NCBI GenBank assembly: GCA_050260095.1
Contig: JBLNBQ010000066.1
Coordinates: forward strand, 1-21,913
Direction of reading: 5' to 3'
Source of the DNA: JBLNBQ01 sp050260095
GTDB taxonomy: Bacteria; Bacillota; UBA5301; DYFA01
Length of the DNA stretch: 21,913 nt
In this document: positions 1 through 7,613 of the stretch, in pieces
How positions within the stretch are numbered: position 1 is the stretch's first letter
Layout: every line of letters starts with the position of its first letter
The notes under the pieces: generated by a model
Database searches by the model: none
What the model was told of the DNA's origin: nothing
Seen by the model: only the letters and a program-made list of their open reading frames with translations
Program-made: the position numbers and the translations under genes

Positions 1-651
1 CCCCTCGAGCACCCCGGCCACGGCCTCAAGACCGAGGTCGGCTGTGAAAGGCGCCGCGTCGGGGCTGGCCGGGGGCGTCCGCTTGCGCTGGAGGTACGCC
101 GCGGCGTCGGCCAGGGTCTTGCGCAGCAAGCCGGCGGTGCCCATGCGGGTCTGCGGCGCTTTCTTCTGTTCGTTGTAGACCCGTTTGGGGTTCTCCCCGA
201 AGGCGACTTTGAGCCCGCACGGCTGGCGCAGCACCATGTGGTCGACCACCGTCCCCCAGGTCTTGACGGCGACCATCTGCCCTCCGACCACGTTGGCGCT
301 GCCCGGCGCGATGGCGCAGGCGGTGACGCCGCCGAGCGCGGCATCCCTGAGGCCCATCTCCTCGGGGTTGATGCCGTCGACCGCCCGCAGATGGGGCGTG
401 ACCGGATCGCTCTTCTCGTTGTAGTCGGCGCCTTCGAACCCGATGCCTTCCTCGCTGATGCCGAGGTGGGTGTGCGCGTCGATGAGTCCTGGGGTCACGG
501 GACGCCCCGCAGCGTCGAACACCTCTGCGTCGGCGGGAACCTCGACCCTCTCCCCCACTGCGATGAACTTGCCCTGATCGATCAGCACTGTCCCCCTGGC
601 AATCCGCCCCCGGGAAACCGTCCAGAGTTGTCCGCCTACGATAGCCAGCAT
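1..651 (-). CDS. Amidohydrolase family protein (3' part cut off by the window edge)
   Basis: This is the first 217 codons of a metal-dependent hydrolase of the amidohydrolase superfamily (imidazolonepropionase/dihydroorotase-like group). Residues 1-50 form the small N-terminal beta-sandwich typical of the family (MLAIVGGQLWTVSRGRI, then VLIDQGKFIAVG). The metal-binding HxH motif follows as VTPGLIDAHTHLG, with His60 and His62, and a glycine-rich GGVTACAIAPGSANVVGG segment lies further on. The remaining metal ligands and the catalytic Asp lie beyond the left edge, so the substrate cannot be told. The ATG at 651 is preceded by a strong AGGAGGA site about 7 nt upstream. It starts 35 nt after the GGDEF/HD-GYP gene on the same strand and is probably co-transcribed with it. 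Family assignment is firm; the specific function is unknown. Confidence 0.85.
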   Translation of the reverse strand, partial: MLAIVGGQLWTVSRGRIARGTVLIDQGKFIAVGERVEVPADAEVFDAAGRPVTPGLIDAHTHLGISEEGIGFEGADYNEKSDPVTPHLRAVDGINPEEMGLRDAALGGVTACAIAPGSANVVGGQMVAVKTWGTVVDHMVLRQPCGLKVAFGENPKRVYNEQKKAPQTRMGTAGLLRKTLADAAAYLQRKRTPPASPDAAPFTADLGLEAVAGVLEG

Positions 652-686
652 GCGTATCCTCCTCCTGCTCCGGGTCGGACCGGCCT

Positions 687-2396
687 TCAGCCGCTGACCG
701 CCCGGGCGACCGAGGGCGGCTCGAGCTGTGCGGCAGCGAAGGCGTCGACCACCCAGGGGTCGAACTGCGTGCCGGCGCAGCGCTTGAGTTCCGCTAGCGC
801 CTCGGTGTGACTCATGGCCTTGTGGTAGGGACGGTCCGTGGTCATGGCGTCGAAGGCGTCGGCCACGGCCAGGATGCGGGCGGCCCGCGTCACCTCGTTG
901 CCCTTGAGGTGGTTGGGGTACCCGGAACCGTCCCAGCGCTCGTGGTGATGGAGCACGATCGGAACCACCTGGCGCAAGGAGCGCACCGGTTGGATGATCT
1001 CGGCGCCCCAGACGGGGTGCTGCTGGATCACCTCGCGCTCCTCAGCGGTCAGCCGTTCCTGCTTACAGAGGATGTCCCGGGCAATCTCGATCTTGCCGAT
1101 GTCGTGCAAGAACGCCGCGATGCGCAGAAGCTTCGTCTCTTCCTCGCCCAGCTCAAGGTGGCGGGCGACCGCCAGGCAGTAGGTGACCACCCGTTCGGAG
1201 TGCCCGTACGTGTAGCGGTCCTTGGCGTTGATCACGGTGAGCAGGGTCTTGACCGTGTTGACCAGGCTCAGTTCGGACGAATCGAGCTGCGCCTTGAGGT
1301 CGTCGAAGACCGAGTGATATATTTCGAGCTTGCTCTCCTGGTGCTTGGCGGAATAAAGGGCCTCATCCGCCCGCTTGATCAGTTCGTCCTTCTCCGAAGC
1401 GGTGGTTGGGTAGACGGCCACCCCGGCGGAGAGCGAGACCATCGGCCGGCCGCGTCCTGTGGTCTCCTGCCGGGCGAGATGGGCGATGGCTTCCTGCACC
1501 CGGCGGGAGACCGCCGAGGCTTCGTTGATGCCGGCTCCCGGAAGGATGATCGCGAATTCGTCTCCCCCATATCGTGCGCCGGTGTCGCCGGAGCGGATGG
1601 CGCTGCGGATGGACTCGCCGATCGCGGCCAGGAGGTGGTCGCCTTCGGGATGGCCGAAGGTGTCGTTGTACTGTTTGAAGTAGTCGATGTCGAGCATGAT
1701 CAGCGCGACCCTGCTGCCGCGGTCCCGGGCCTGCTCGATTTCCTTGGCCAGTTGGGTATGGAACTGGCGGTGGTTGGCCAGGTGCGTGAGGCCGTCGGTC
1801 AAGGCGAGGTCCTCCAGCACCCGCTTGTGCTCCTCCTCGGCCCGCTCCCGGTCGAAGATCTGGGTCACCGCCACGATCGCGGCGAGGTTGCTCAGGTAAG
1901 AAGGGATGTAGACCAAGGCCAGAAGCCGGTCGTGCACGCGCCCCGTGAGGACCCAGGTGACCAGGGATTCGGCGGTGACCGCGGCGGTCGCGACCAGGGC
2001 GGCGCGCCTCCAGCTCAGGCGAGGGCCTGGCCGCTGGCCGAGCCAGCCCGACATCGCCCCCAGCAGCACGGCCGTCAGCGCTTGCGTTCCGTCCCAAGCG
2101 CCTCTCAGGAGCGCCTGGCCGAAGCCGGCCAGAACGCCGGCGAGCGCCCCCACTAGCGGGCCGCCGTACAAGCCGCTGATGACTGGCGCAAGGTGCTGCG
2201 CGTAGGCGACGATCCGGGCGTAGGGATAGGTGATGAAATCGCCGGCCGTGGTTATGGCCTCAAGGAGCAGGGCCACCAGTAAACGGTGGAGCAAGCCCGC
2301 CTCGCCCATCAGGCAGCGCCGGACCAGCGTCAGCTGGCTGAGCAGGTAGCTGACGGTGACAACCACGCATCCGGCCAGCACCAGCGCGTTAAGCAA
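687..2396 (-). CDS. 5TM (LytS-type) membrane sensor with GGDEF and HD-GYP domains (c-di-GMP synthesis and/or breakdown)
   Basis: This is a membrane signalling protein of about 569 residues. Residues 1-180 hold six hydrophobic stretches with the 5TMR-LYT hallmark GLYGGPLVGALAGVLAGFGQ. A GGDEF domain follows (about 190-355) with an intact ARYGGDEFAIILPG motif at about 277-281, preceded by an RxxD inhibitory site (RSGD) five residues upstream. The HD-GYP domain (about 370-569) keeps GHSERV, LHDIGKIE (HD at 431-432) and WDGSGYP (492-494), so both catalytic halves look competent. The reading frame stays open to 2810, but that stretch is arginine/proline-rich and overlaps the upstream gene. I chose the TTG at 2396 because AGGGGAAG lies 9 nt upstream and the first TM starts right there. 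The TTG at 2417 is an alternative. The signal sensed by the 5TM part is not evident. Confidence 0.88.
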   Translation of the reverse strand: MLNALVLAGCVVVTVSYLLSQLTLVRRCLMGEAGLLHRLLVALLLEAITTAGDFITYPYARIVAYAQHLAPVISGLYGGPLVGALAGVLAGFGQALLRGAWDGTQALTAVLLGAMSGWLGQRPGPRLSWRRAALVATAAVTAESLVTWVLTGRVHDRLLALVYIPSYLSNLAAIVAVTQIFDRERAEEEHKRVLEDLALTDGLTHLANHRQFHTQLAKEIEQARDRGSRVALIMLDIDYFKQYNDTFGHPEGDHLLAAIGESIRSAIRSGDTGARYGGDEFAIILPGAGINEASAVSRRVQEAIAHLARQETTGRGRPMVSLSAGVAVYPTTASEKDELIKRADEALYSAKHQESKLEIYHSVFDDLKAQLDSSELSLVNTVKTLLTVINAKDRYTYGHSERVVTYCLAVARHLELGEEETKLLRIAAFLHDIGKIEIARDILCKQERLTAEEREVIQQHPVWGAEIIQPVRSLRQVVPIVLHHHERWDGSGYPNHLKGNEVTRAARILAVADAFDAMTTDRPYHKAMSHTEALAELKRCAGTQFDPWVVDAFAAAQLEPPSVARAVSG

Positions 2397-2450
2397 CTCC
2401 CCGAACTTCCCCTGCAACGCTCCCCAACTCCACCTATCAGCCCGGGCAGA

Positions 2451-2530
2451 CTGGCAACGTGTCTCCTTTCGGCAAAATCGGGCAACGTCCTGCCAGCATG
2501 CGGGCGGGCGACGGAAAACCGCCGCCCGCC
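2451..2530 (-). promoter_or_regulatory. Structured leader upstream of the GGDEF-HD-GYP gene
   Basis: Two inverted repeats lie between the proline-rich protein gene and the c-di-GMP gene. The first pairs 2503-2514 with 2519-2530: a 12-bp GC-rich stem with one mismatch and an AAAA loop (UUUU in the minus transcript). It has no T-run after it, so it is not a canonical terminator. The second pairs CTGGCA (2451-2456) with TGCCAG (2491-2496) and ACGT (2457-2460) with ACGT (2485-2488), with a 2-nt bulge. The 8-mer GGCAACGT also occurs twice as a direct repeat (2453 and 2481). It could be a folded leader RNA or an operator. I could not match it to a known riboswitch. Confidence 0.35.
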
Positions 2531-2559
2531 AAGGTGGAACGGGTTGGGCCTTGCGTCGC

Positions 2560-3084
2560 TCAGCGCGGCGCCAGCGGCGCGCCGGTGCGGGTCGGCCGGC
2601 TGGGCACCACCCGGCCCGGGATGGCGCGCGTCTTGACCGGGCGGGCCCCGGCGTTCTCTTTCGCCAACCGGTCCAGCTCATCCAAGGCCTTGCGGGCCGC
2701 CGCCTTGTCGCGGGCGGCGACCGCCCGCTGCAGCCGGGAGTACGCCCCTTCAAACCGGGCGGCGGCGGCCGGCGGCCAGACGGTGCGCAGCGGCACCCAG
2801 GCCGAGCCAACCCCCGACGCCTCCCGGTCGGCGGCCGCCCAGTCGGCCCGGTTCACCGCGGTGCGGGTCCGGGAGAGCGCCATGGGAAGATTGGCCGTAG
2901 GACCGGTGGGTCCGGGACGGACCCCGATGGAACGGGGCGCCGGCGCAGGACGGGTGTACCGGGTGGGCGCGGGCTGAGACCGGTTCCCGCCCGGACAGGA
3001 CTGTCCGGACAGCATGAGCCACGACAGGACGAGCACCAGGGCCAGCAGCACGTAATAGCGACCCGAATGCCGGGTCTTCTCCAT
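2560..3084 (-). CDS. Hypothetical membrane-anchored proline-rich protein
   Basis: I do not recognise this gene of about 174 residues. A hydrophobic segment (about 11-27, YYVLLALVLVLSWLMLSG) is followed by Cys30. The context SGQSC departs from a good lipobox (Gln at -2, Gly at -3), so an uncleaved N-terminal anchor is as likely as a lipoprotein. Residues 31-65 are a Pro/Arg/Thr-rich linker. Residues about 66-142 are predicted to be helical, with ADWAAADREASG and ARFEGAYSRLQRAVAARDKAAARKALDELDRLAKE. That helical layout resembles small extracytoplasmic DUF4363-type proteins of Bacillota, but this is only a resemblance. The second ATG (3084) is preferred because AGGAGG sits 9 nt upstream; the in-frame ATG at 3090 would leave only 3 nt. 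The SD and periodic third-position GC support real coding. Confidence 0.6.
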   Translation of the reverse strand: MEKTRHSGRYYVLLALVLVLSWLMLSGQSCPGGNRSQPAPTRYTRPAPAPRSIGVRPGPTGPTANLPMALSRTRTAVNRADWAAADREASGVGSAWVPLRTVWPPAAAARFEGAYSRLQRAVAARDKAAARKALDELDRLAKENAGARPVKTRAIPGRVVPSRPTRTGAPLAPR

Positions 3085-3165
3085 GTCCATTTCCCTCCTG
3101 CCGTTAGGCTCTCTGGGAAAGGGACTTCTATTCAACTGCCAACCGTTTCCGCCTTGGCAGGAAAG

Positions 3166-3495
3166 CTATCGTCGCCCCAGGCGACCGCCGCGGCGATACT
3201 TATGGGAGTTGGCCCAGTAGGCATCTTTGGCGTCGAGGAAGCGCTCCGTGCTCTCCTTCACCGGGTCGAGCCGCTTCTCTTTGGCTTCGCCCTCGACCGC
3301 TTCGGCGCTGGCGGTGCGGATCAGGGACAGCACCTCGTCGACGAGCTTCTTGTACGCGGTCTGGGCGCGCTTCAGACTGGGGTACGCCTCGATGACTTCC
3401 CCGTCGCGGAGCAGGTAGAACCGGCCATCGTCGGGCACGCTGGCGGTGCCCTGTTCCAGAGAGATGGCCGCCTTCTCGTTGTACTGCTTGTACAT
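3166..3495 (-). CDS. Hypothetical small charged protein behind an attenuator-like leader
   Basis: I do not recognise this protein of about 109 residues. It begins MYKQYNEKAAISLEQG and contains a likely beta-hairpin, GRFYLLRDGEVIEAYPSLKRA, then a helix (QTAYKKLVDEVLSLIRTAS). A highly charged, basic tail follows and ends YRRGGRLGRR. There is no signal peptide or membrane segment, so it is probably cytoplasmic; the basic tail could bind nucleic acid, which is inference only. The frame stays open upstream through tRNA-Leu, but those codons are the tRNA itself. The ATG at 3495 has GGAGGG 6 nt upstream and is clearly the start. The leader before it (3512-3690) carries a terminator and a competing pairing, so expression may be conditional. 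Confidence 0.7.
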   Translation of the reverse strand: MYKQYNEKAAISLEQGTASVPDDGRFYLLRDGEVIEAYPSLKRAQTAYKKLVDEVLSLIRTASAEAVEGEAKEKRLDPVKESTERFLDAKDAYWANSHKYRRGGRLGRR

Positions 3496-3511
3496 TGCGA
3501 GCCCTCCAGCC

Positions 3512-3540
3512 AAAAAAAGGTTCGCCCCCGTCGGGGCGAG
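3512..3540 (-). terminator. Intrinsic terminator in the leader of the small gene (attenuator-like)
   Basis: On the minus strand an 8-bp stem pairs 3533-3540 with 3521-3528 (CGCCCC/GGGGCG core, GACG loop). It is followed by CC and a run of seven T (3518-3512). It ends only 4 nt before the SD (3502-3507) of the small gene ending at 3166. A separate terminator for tRNA-Leu lies 150 nt earlier, so this second one seems to serve the small gene's own leader. Confidence 0.8.
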
Positions 3541-3690
3541 ATTGGCTGTGCTGGATGAACCAGCCCTCTCCGACGGGTAGTTTTCCACCTGTACTAGGAG
3601 TATTCCTGCTCCAGCGAAAATTCTGCCTTCCCGCCGTCGCCGGCGGCCCGCCAGGTCAGCGGCATATTTCGCGAGTCGTCCTCTGGGCGC
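3527..3690 (-). promoter_or_regulatory. Candidate cis-regulatory leader RNA with antiterminator pairing
   Basis: Between the tRNA-Leu terminator and the attenuator, the minus-strand transcript can form three small hairpins: GGAG/CTCC (3609-3612 with 3597-3600), GGUGG-AAAA-CUACC (3585-3589 with 3576-3580), and GCUGG/CCAGC (3560-3564 with 3550-3554). In addition, CCCGTCGG (3577-3570) is perfectly complementary to CCGACGGG inside the terminator stem (3534-3527). Forming that 8-bp helix would break the terminator. This is the usual layout of a riboswitch or attenuator, but I cannot assign a ligand or a known RNA family, and I see no T-box or S-box motif. The promoter was not identified. Confidence 0.45.
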
Positions 3691-3717
3691 AAAGAAAATC
3701 GCCCCGGACGGGGCGAT
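3691..3717 (-). terminator. Intrinsic terminator of tRNA-Leu
   Basis: A perfect 8-bp stem (ATCGCCCC at 3717-3710 with GGGGCGAT at 3705-3698, loop GTCC) is followed on the minus strand by TTTCTTT (3697-3691). It begins 11 nt after the tRNA CCA end. Confidence 0.88.
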
Positions 3718-3728
3718 CCAAGACAGGT

Positions 3729-3816
3729 TGGTGCCGAAGGCGGGAATCGAACCCGCACGGGGGGTCACCCCACTCGATTTTGAGTCGAGCGCGTCTGCCA
3801 GTTCCACCACTTCGGC
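3729..3816 (-). tRNA. tRNA-Leu (anticodon CAA)
   Basis: This is an 88-nt class II tRNA. The acceptor stem is GCCGAAG/CTTCGGC, followed by discriminator A and an encoded CCA (3731-3729). The D-arm has TGGTGGAACTGGCAGAC. The anticodon arm is CTCGA-CTCAAAA-TCGAG with anticodon CAA at 3782-3780. A long variable arm and a GTTCGATTC T-loop follow. The long variable arm and A73 fit tRNA-Leu reading UUG codons. It is flanked by a consensus promoter and a terminator, so it is an independent unit. Confidence 0.96.
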
Positions 3817-3843
3817 ACATGCAGGAACACGGAAGGCAAAGAT

Positions 3844-3872
3844 ATTTTAGCACACCGGCTGCTGCATGCCAA
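3844..3872 (-). promoter_or_regulatory. Sigma-70/SigA-type promoter of tRNA-Leu
   Basis: On the minus strand, TTGGCA (3872-3867) and TAAAAT (3849-3844) are separated by exactly 17 nt. The -10 box ends 27 nt before the mature tRNA 5' end. Confidence 0.85.
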
Positions 3873-3880
3873 GTGCCAAG

Positions 3881-3900
3881 CCGGAAGGAGGCCCTTCCGG
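3881..3900 (-). terminator. Terminator-like hairpin after ald (no T-run)
   Basis: A perfect 8-bp inverted repeat (CCGGAAGG/CCTTCCGG, 4-nt loop) begins 8 nt beyond the ald stop codon. It lacks a clear T-run downstream, so it may act as an mRNA 3'-end stabiliser or a weak or factor-dependent terminator. Confidence 0.5.
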
Positions 3901-3907
3901 GTTCTCG

Positions 3908-5023
<1,116 letters not shown>

Positions 5024-5045
5024 AGGACAGCCCTCCCCACTCCAT

Positions 5046-5068
5046 GGTATGAGTAATTACTCCCTACC
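5046..5068. repeat. Palindrome in the ald leader (candidate operator)
   Basis: GAGTAATTACTC (5051-5062) is a perfect 12-bp palindrome. It is flanked by a further inverted pair GGTA (5046-5049) and TACC (5065-5068). It is AT-rich in an otherwise GC-rich region and sits 23-45 nt upstream of the ald start. It could bind a dimeric regulator; the short stem and absence of loop argue against a terminator. Confidence 0.4.
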
Positions 5069-5107
5069 CGGGACAGACCTGCTTATCCGAGAGTGGACAC
5101 TACTGCC

Positions 5108-6535
5108 CTACTCGACTACATGTACGCGCAGGAGGTTGGTGGAGCCGGGAACCCCCGGCCGCAGGCCGGCGGTGATGGCCAGCACGTCGCCTCTCCCGGC
5201 GAACCCCGCCCGTTCGGTGGCTGCGACCACCGCGTTCAGCATCCCGTCGAGGTCCGTCGTGACCGGCACGCTGACGGGGGTGACGCCCCAGACGAGAGTC
5301 AACTGGCGGGCCACGACCTGGTCGGGCGTGGCCGCGATGACCGGCGACTCCGGACGGTAGCGGGCCACCAGCCGGGCGGTCGCCCCGGACTGGGTGGAGG
5401 TCACGATGGCCGCCGCCTTGAGGTCCTGCGCCGTCTGGCAGGTAGCGTGGCTGATGGCGTCGGAGACCGAGGCGCCCGTCGCCCGCCGTTCCTTGAGCAG
5501 CTCGGCGTAGGGGAGCACCTCTTCGGTCCGCCGGATGACCCTGGCCATCATCTTGACCGCCTCGACGGGGTAGTGCCCGCTGGCCGTCTCCCCGGAGAGC
5601 ATGACCGCATCGGTGCCGTCGAGGATGGCGTTCGCCACGTCGGTCACCTCGGCCCGGGTCGGGCGCGGGTTGCGGATCATCGAGTCGAGCATCTGCGTGG
5701 CGGTGATCACCGGCTTGCCCGCGGCGTTGCAGGTGCGGATCATGTCTTTCTGCACCACCGGCACGTCCTCGGGCGGGATGCTGACGCCGAGATCGCCCCG
5801 GGCCACCATGACCGCGTCGGCCACGGCCACGATCCCTTCGAGGTTGGCCACGCCCTCTGGATTCTCGATCTTGGCGATGATGCCCTGCCGGCCGCCTTCC
5901 GCCTGGACCAGCCGTTTGACTTCGGCGACGTGCTCCGGCTGGCGCACGAAGGACACCGCCAGGAAGTCGGCGCCGTGGGCGACGGCCCAGCGGATATCGG
6001 CGGCGTCTTTCTCGGTGATCGCCGGAAGATCGACGCTGACCTCCGGCAGGCTGACGCCTTTGCGGGAGAAGAGCAGCCCCCCATTGACCACTTCGCAGTG
6101 GACCTCGGCGCCGTCGACGGCCACGACCCGCAGTTCCAACTGGGCGTCGTCGAGGTACACCTTCATCCCGGGGCGCAGTTGCTGGGCGAGGGGCGGGTAC
6201 ACCACGGGAACCCGTTTGGCGGTCCCTTTGACGTTCTCCGCCGTGAGGATCACGATCTCGCCCGCCATCAAGTTGACCGGCTCAGTCTCCATCAGTCCGG
6301 TGCGGATCTTCGGTCCCTGGATGTCTACTATGATTCCGATCGGCCGCCCGTACTCTTCCTCGAAACGCCGCACGGTCGTGATCCGCCGCAGGTGGTCTTC
6401 GTACGTCCCGTGGGAGAAATTGAGGCGCACCAGGTCGAGTCCCGACGAGAGCAGGCGCTCCTGGACGCCCGGCGCGTCGGTCGCCGGCCCGAGCGTGCCG
6501 ACGATCTTGGTATGGCGATAGGCTTCCGGTCTCAT
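5108..6535 (-). CDS. pyk: Pyruvate kinase
   Basis: This enzyme converts phosphoenolpyruvate and ADP to pyruvate and ATP, the last step of glycolysis. The 475 residues cover the A, B and C domains and stop there. The C-terminal PEP-utiliser-like extension of many Bacillus and Geobacillus enzymes (about 585 residues) is absent. Visible motifs are KIVGTLGPAT at the N-terminus, RLNFSHGTYEDH, the catalytic IIAKIENPEGV, and ITATQMLDSMI followed by NPRPTRAEVTDVANAILDG and SGETASGHYP. The ATG at 6535 has GGAGG 8 nt upstream. It lies 52 nt downstream of pfkA on the same strand, the common Bacillota pfkA-pyk order. The allosteric effector cannot be read from the sequence. Confidence 0.97.
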   Translation of the reverse strand: MRPEAYRHTKIVGTLGPATDAPGVQERLLSSGLDLVRLNFSHGTYEDHLRRITTVRRFEEEYGRPIGIIVDIQGPKIRTGLMETEPVNLMAGEIVILTAENVKGTAKRVPVVYPPLAQQLRPGMKVYLDDAQLELRVVAVDGAEVHCEVVNGGLLFSRKGVSLPEVSVDLPAITEKDAADIRWAVAHGADFLAVSFVRQPEHVAEVKRLVQAEGGRQGIIAKIENPEGVANLEGIVAVADAVMVARGDLGVSIPPEDVPVVQKDMIRTCNAAGKPVITATQMLDSMIRNPRPTRAEVTDVANAILDGTDAVMLSGETASGHYPVEAVKMMARVIRRTEEVLPYAELLKERRATGASVSDAISHATCQTAQDLKAAAIVTSTQSGATARLVARYRPESPVIAATPDQVVARQLTLVWGVTPVSVPVTTDLDGMLNAVVAATERAGFAGRGDVLAITAGLRPGVPGSTNLLRVHVVE

Positions 6536-6587
6536 CCACCGATCCTCCCTGGCCCCGGGCGCGGCCGGACCGCGCCGCTCCGGCCGG

Positions 6588-7586
6588 TTAAGCTAGTGAC
6601 AGAATATTGGCCAGTTCGTAGGTCTTCCGGTCAAACTCCTTCTTGCCGCCAAAGACATCCTCGAAGGGGACATCGACCACCCGGTTGCTCTGGAAGCCCA
6701 CCATCAGGTTCTTCTGCCCCGCCACCAGCAACTCGACGGCCCTGGCCCCCATGAGGCTGGCGAGCATCCGGTCGAAGGCCGTGGGCGCTCCGCCGCGCTG
6801 GATGTGGCCCAAGACAGTCACGCGGGTGTCGAAGCCGGAAACCCGCTCCAGATACCGGCCGACCCGGAAGCCAGCGGAGTACTCGAAGTCGCGCCCCGGC
6901 GTCGGCTCCCCGCCGAAACCTTCGGCCACCACGATGATCGAGTGCGCCTTCCCCTTCTCATACCCAATCTTGACCCGCTCCGCAAGCTCGTCCAGGTCGA
7001 CCTGAATCTCCGGCACGAGGATCGATTCGGCGCCGCCGGCGAGCCCGGCCTGCAAGGCGATGTGCCCGGTGTTGCGCCCCATCACCTCGATCACGTACAA
7101 CCGCTCGTGGGAGGTGGCCGTGTCGCGGATCTTGTTGATCGCATCGACGGCGTTGTTGACCGCCGTGTCGAAGCCCAGGGAGAAGTCGGTGCACGGGATA
7201 TCGTTGTCGATGGTCCCGGGGATGCCGATGACTCCGATCCCGTGCTCGGAGAGGATTCTCGCTCCCCGGAAGGAACCGTCGCCGCCGATGACCACCAGGC
7301 CCTCCAGCCCGTGCTCCCGGATAACCTCCAACGCCCGGCGTTGTCCGGGTTCAGTCTTGAACTCCTCCGACCGGGCGGTCCGCAGCACCGTCCCGCCGCG
7401 CTGGATGATGTCGGCGACCGAACGCGAGTTCATCTCCAGCACGTCCCCGTGGATCAGCCCGGAGTAGCCGTGGAGGATGCCGAAGACCTGCAGGCCGTGG
7501 TAGAGGGCTGTCCGGACGACCGAGCGGATGGCGGCGTTCATCCCTGGAGCATCGCCACCCGAAGTGAGTAGGCCTATTCTTTTCAC
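6588..7586 (-). CDS. pfkA: ATP-dependent 6-phosphofructokinase
   Basis: This enzyme phosphorylates fructose 6-phosphate to fructose 1,6-bisphosphate, the committed step of glycolysis. Family A motifs are intact: RIGLLTSGGDAPGMNAAIR at the N-terminus, VIGGDGSFRGA (the Gly in GGDGS points to ATP rather than pyrophosphate as donor), the catalytic PGTIDNDI, and EVMGRNTGHIA. Further on is VTVLGHIQRGGAPTAFDR. I chose the GTG at 7586, giving MKRIGLLTSGG as in well-known homologues (332 residues). An in-frame TTG at 7607 would add seven residues and also has a GGGGAG site 9 nt upstream, so the start is uncertain. The gene follows accA closely (6 nt if TTG is used). Confidence 0.96.
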   Translation of the reverse strand: MKRIGLLTSGGDAPGMNAAIRSVVRTALYHGLQVFGILHGYSGLIHGDVLEMNSRSVADIIQRGGTVLRTARSEEFKTEPGQRRALEVIREHGLEGLVVIGGDGSFRGARILSEHGIGVIGIPGTIDNDIPCTDFSLGFDTAVNNAVDAINKIRDTATSHERLYVIEVMGRNTGHIALQAGLAGGAESILVPEIQVDLDELAERVKIGYEKGKAHSIIVVAEGFGGEPTPGRDFEYSAGFRVGRYLERVSGFDTRVTVLGHIQRGGAPTAFDRMLASLMGARAVELLVAGQKNLMVGFQSNRVVDVPFEDVFGGKKEFDRKTYELANILSLA

Positions 7587-7613
7587 TGCGCGTTCCACTC
7601 CCGTCAAGGGGAT

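Noticed and set aside
2451..2496. GEMM (c-di-GMP-I) riboswitch
   Set aside because: There is some likeness in repeated ACG-x-x-GCC and a GAAA, but the long P2 stem and tetraloop receptor are missing.
2397..2810. N-terminal extension of the GGDEF-HD-GYP frame
   Set aside because: It is Arg/Pro-rich, overlaps the proline-rich protein gene, and the first membrane helix starts right after the TTG at 2396.
3512..3690. T-box leader
   Set aside because: There is no T-box consensus (AGGGUGG-type) sequence and the downstream gene is not an aminoacyl-tRNA synthetase or amino acid gene.
3496..3810. Open frame extending the small gene upstream, beginning MVELADALDSKSSG
   Set aside because: These codons are tRNA-Leu and its terminator read as protein; a good SD and ATG lie at 3495.
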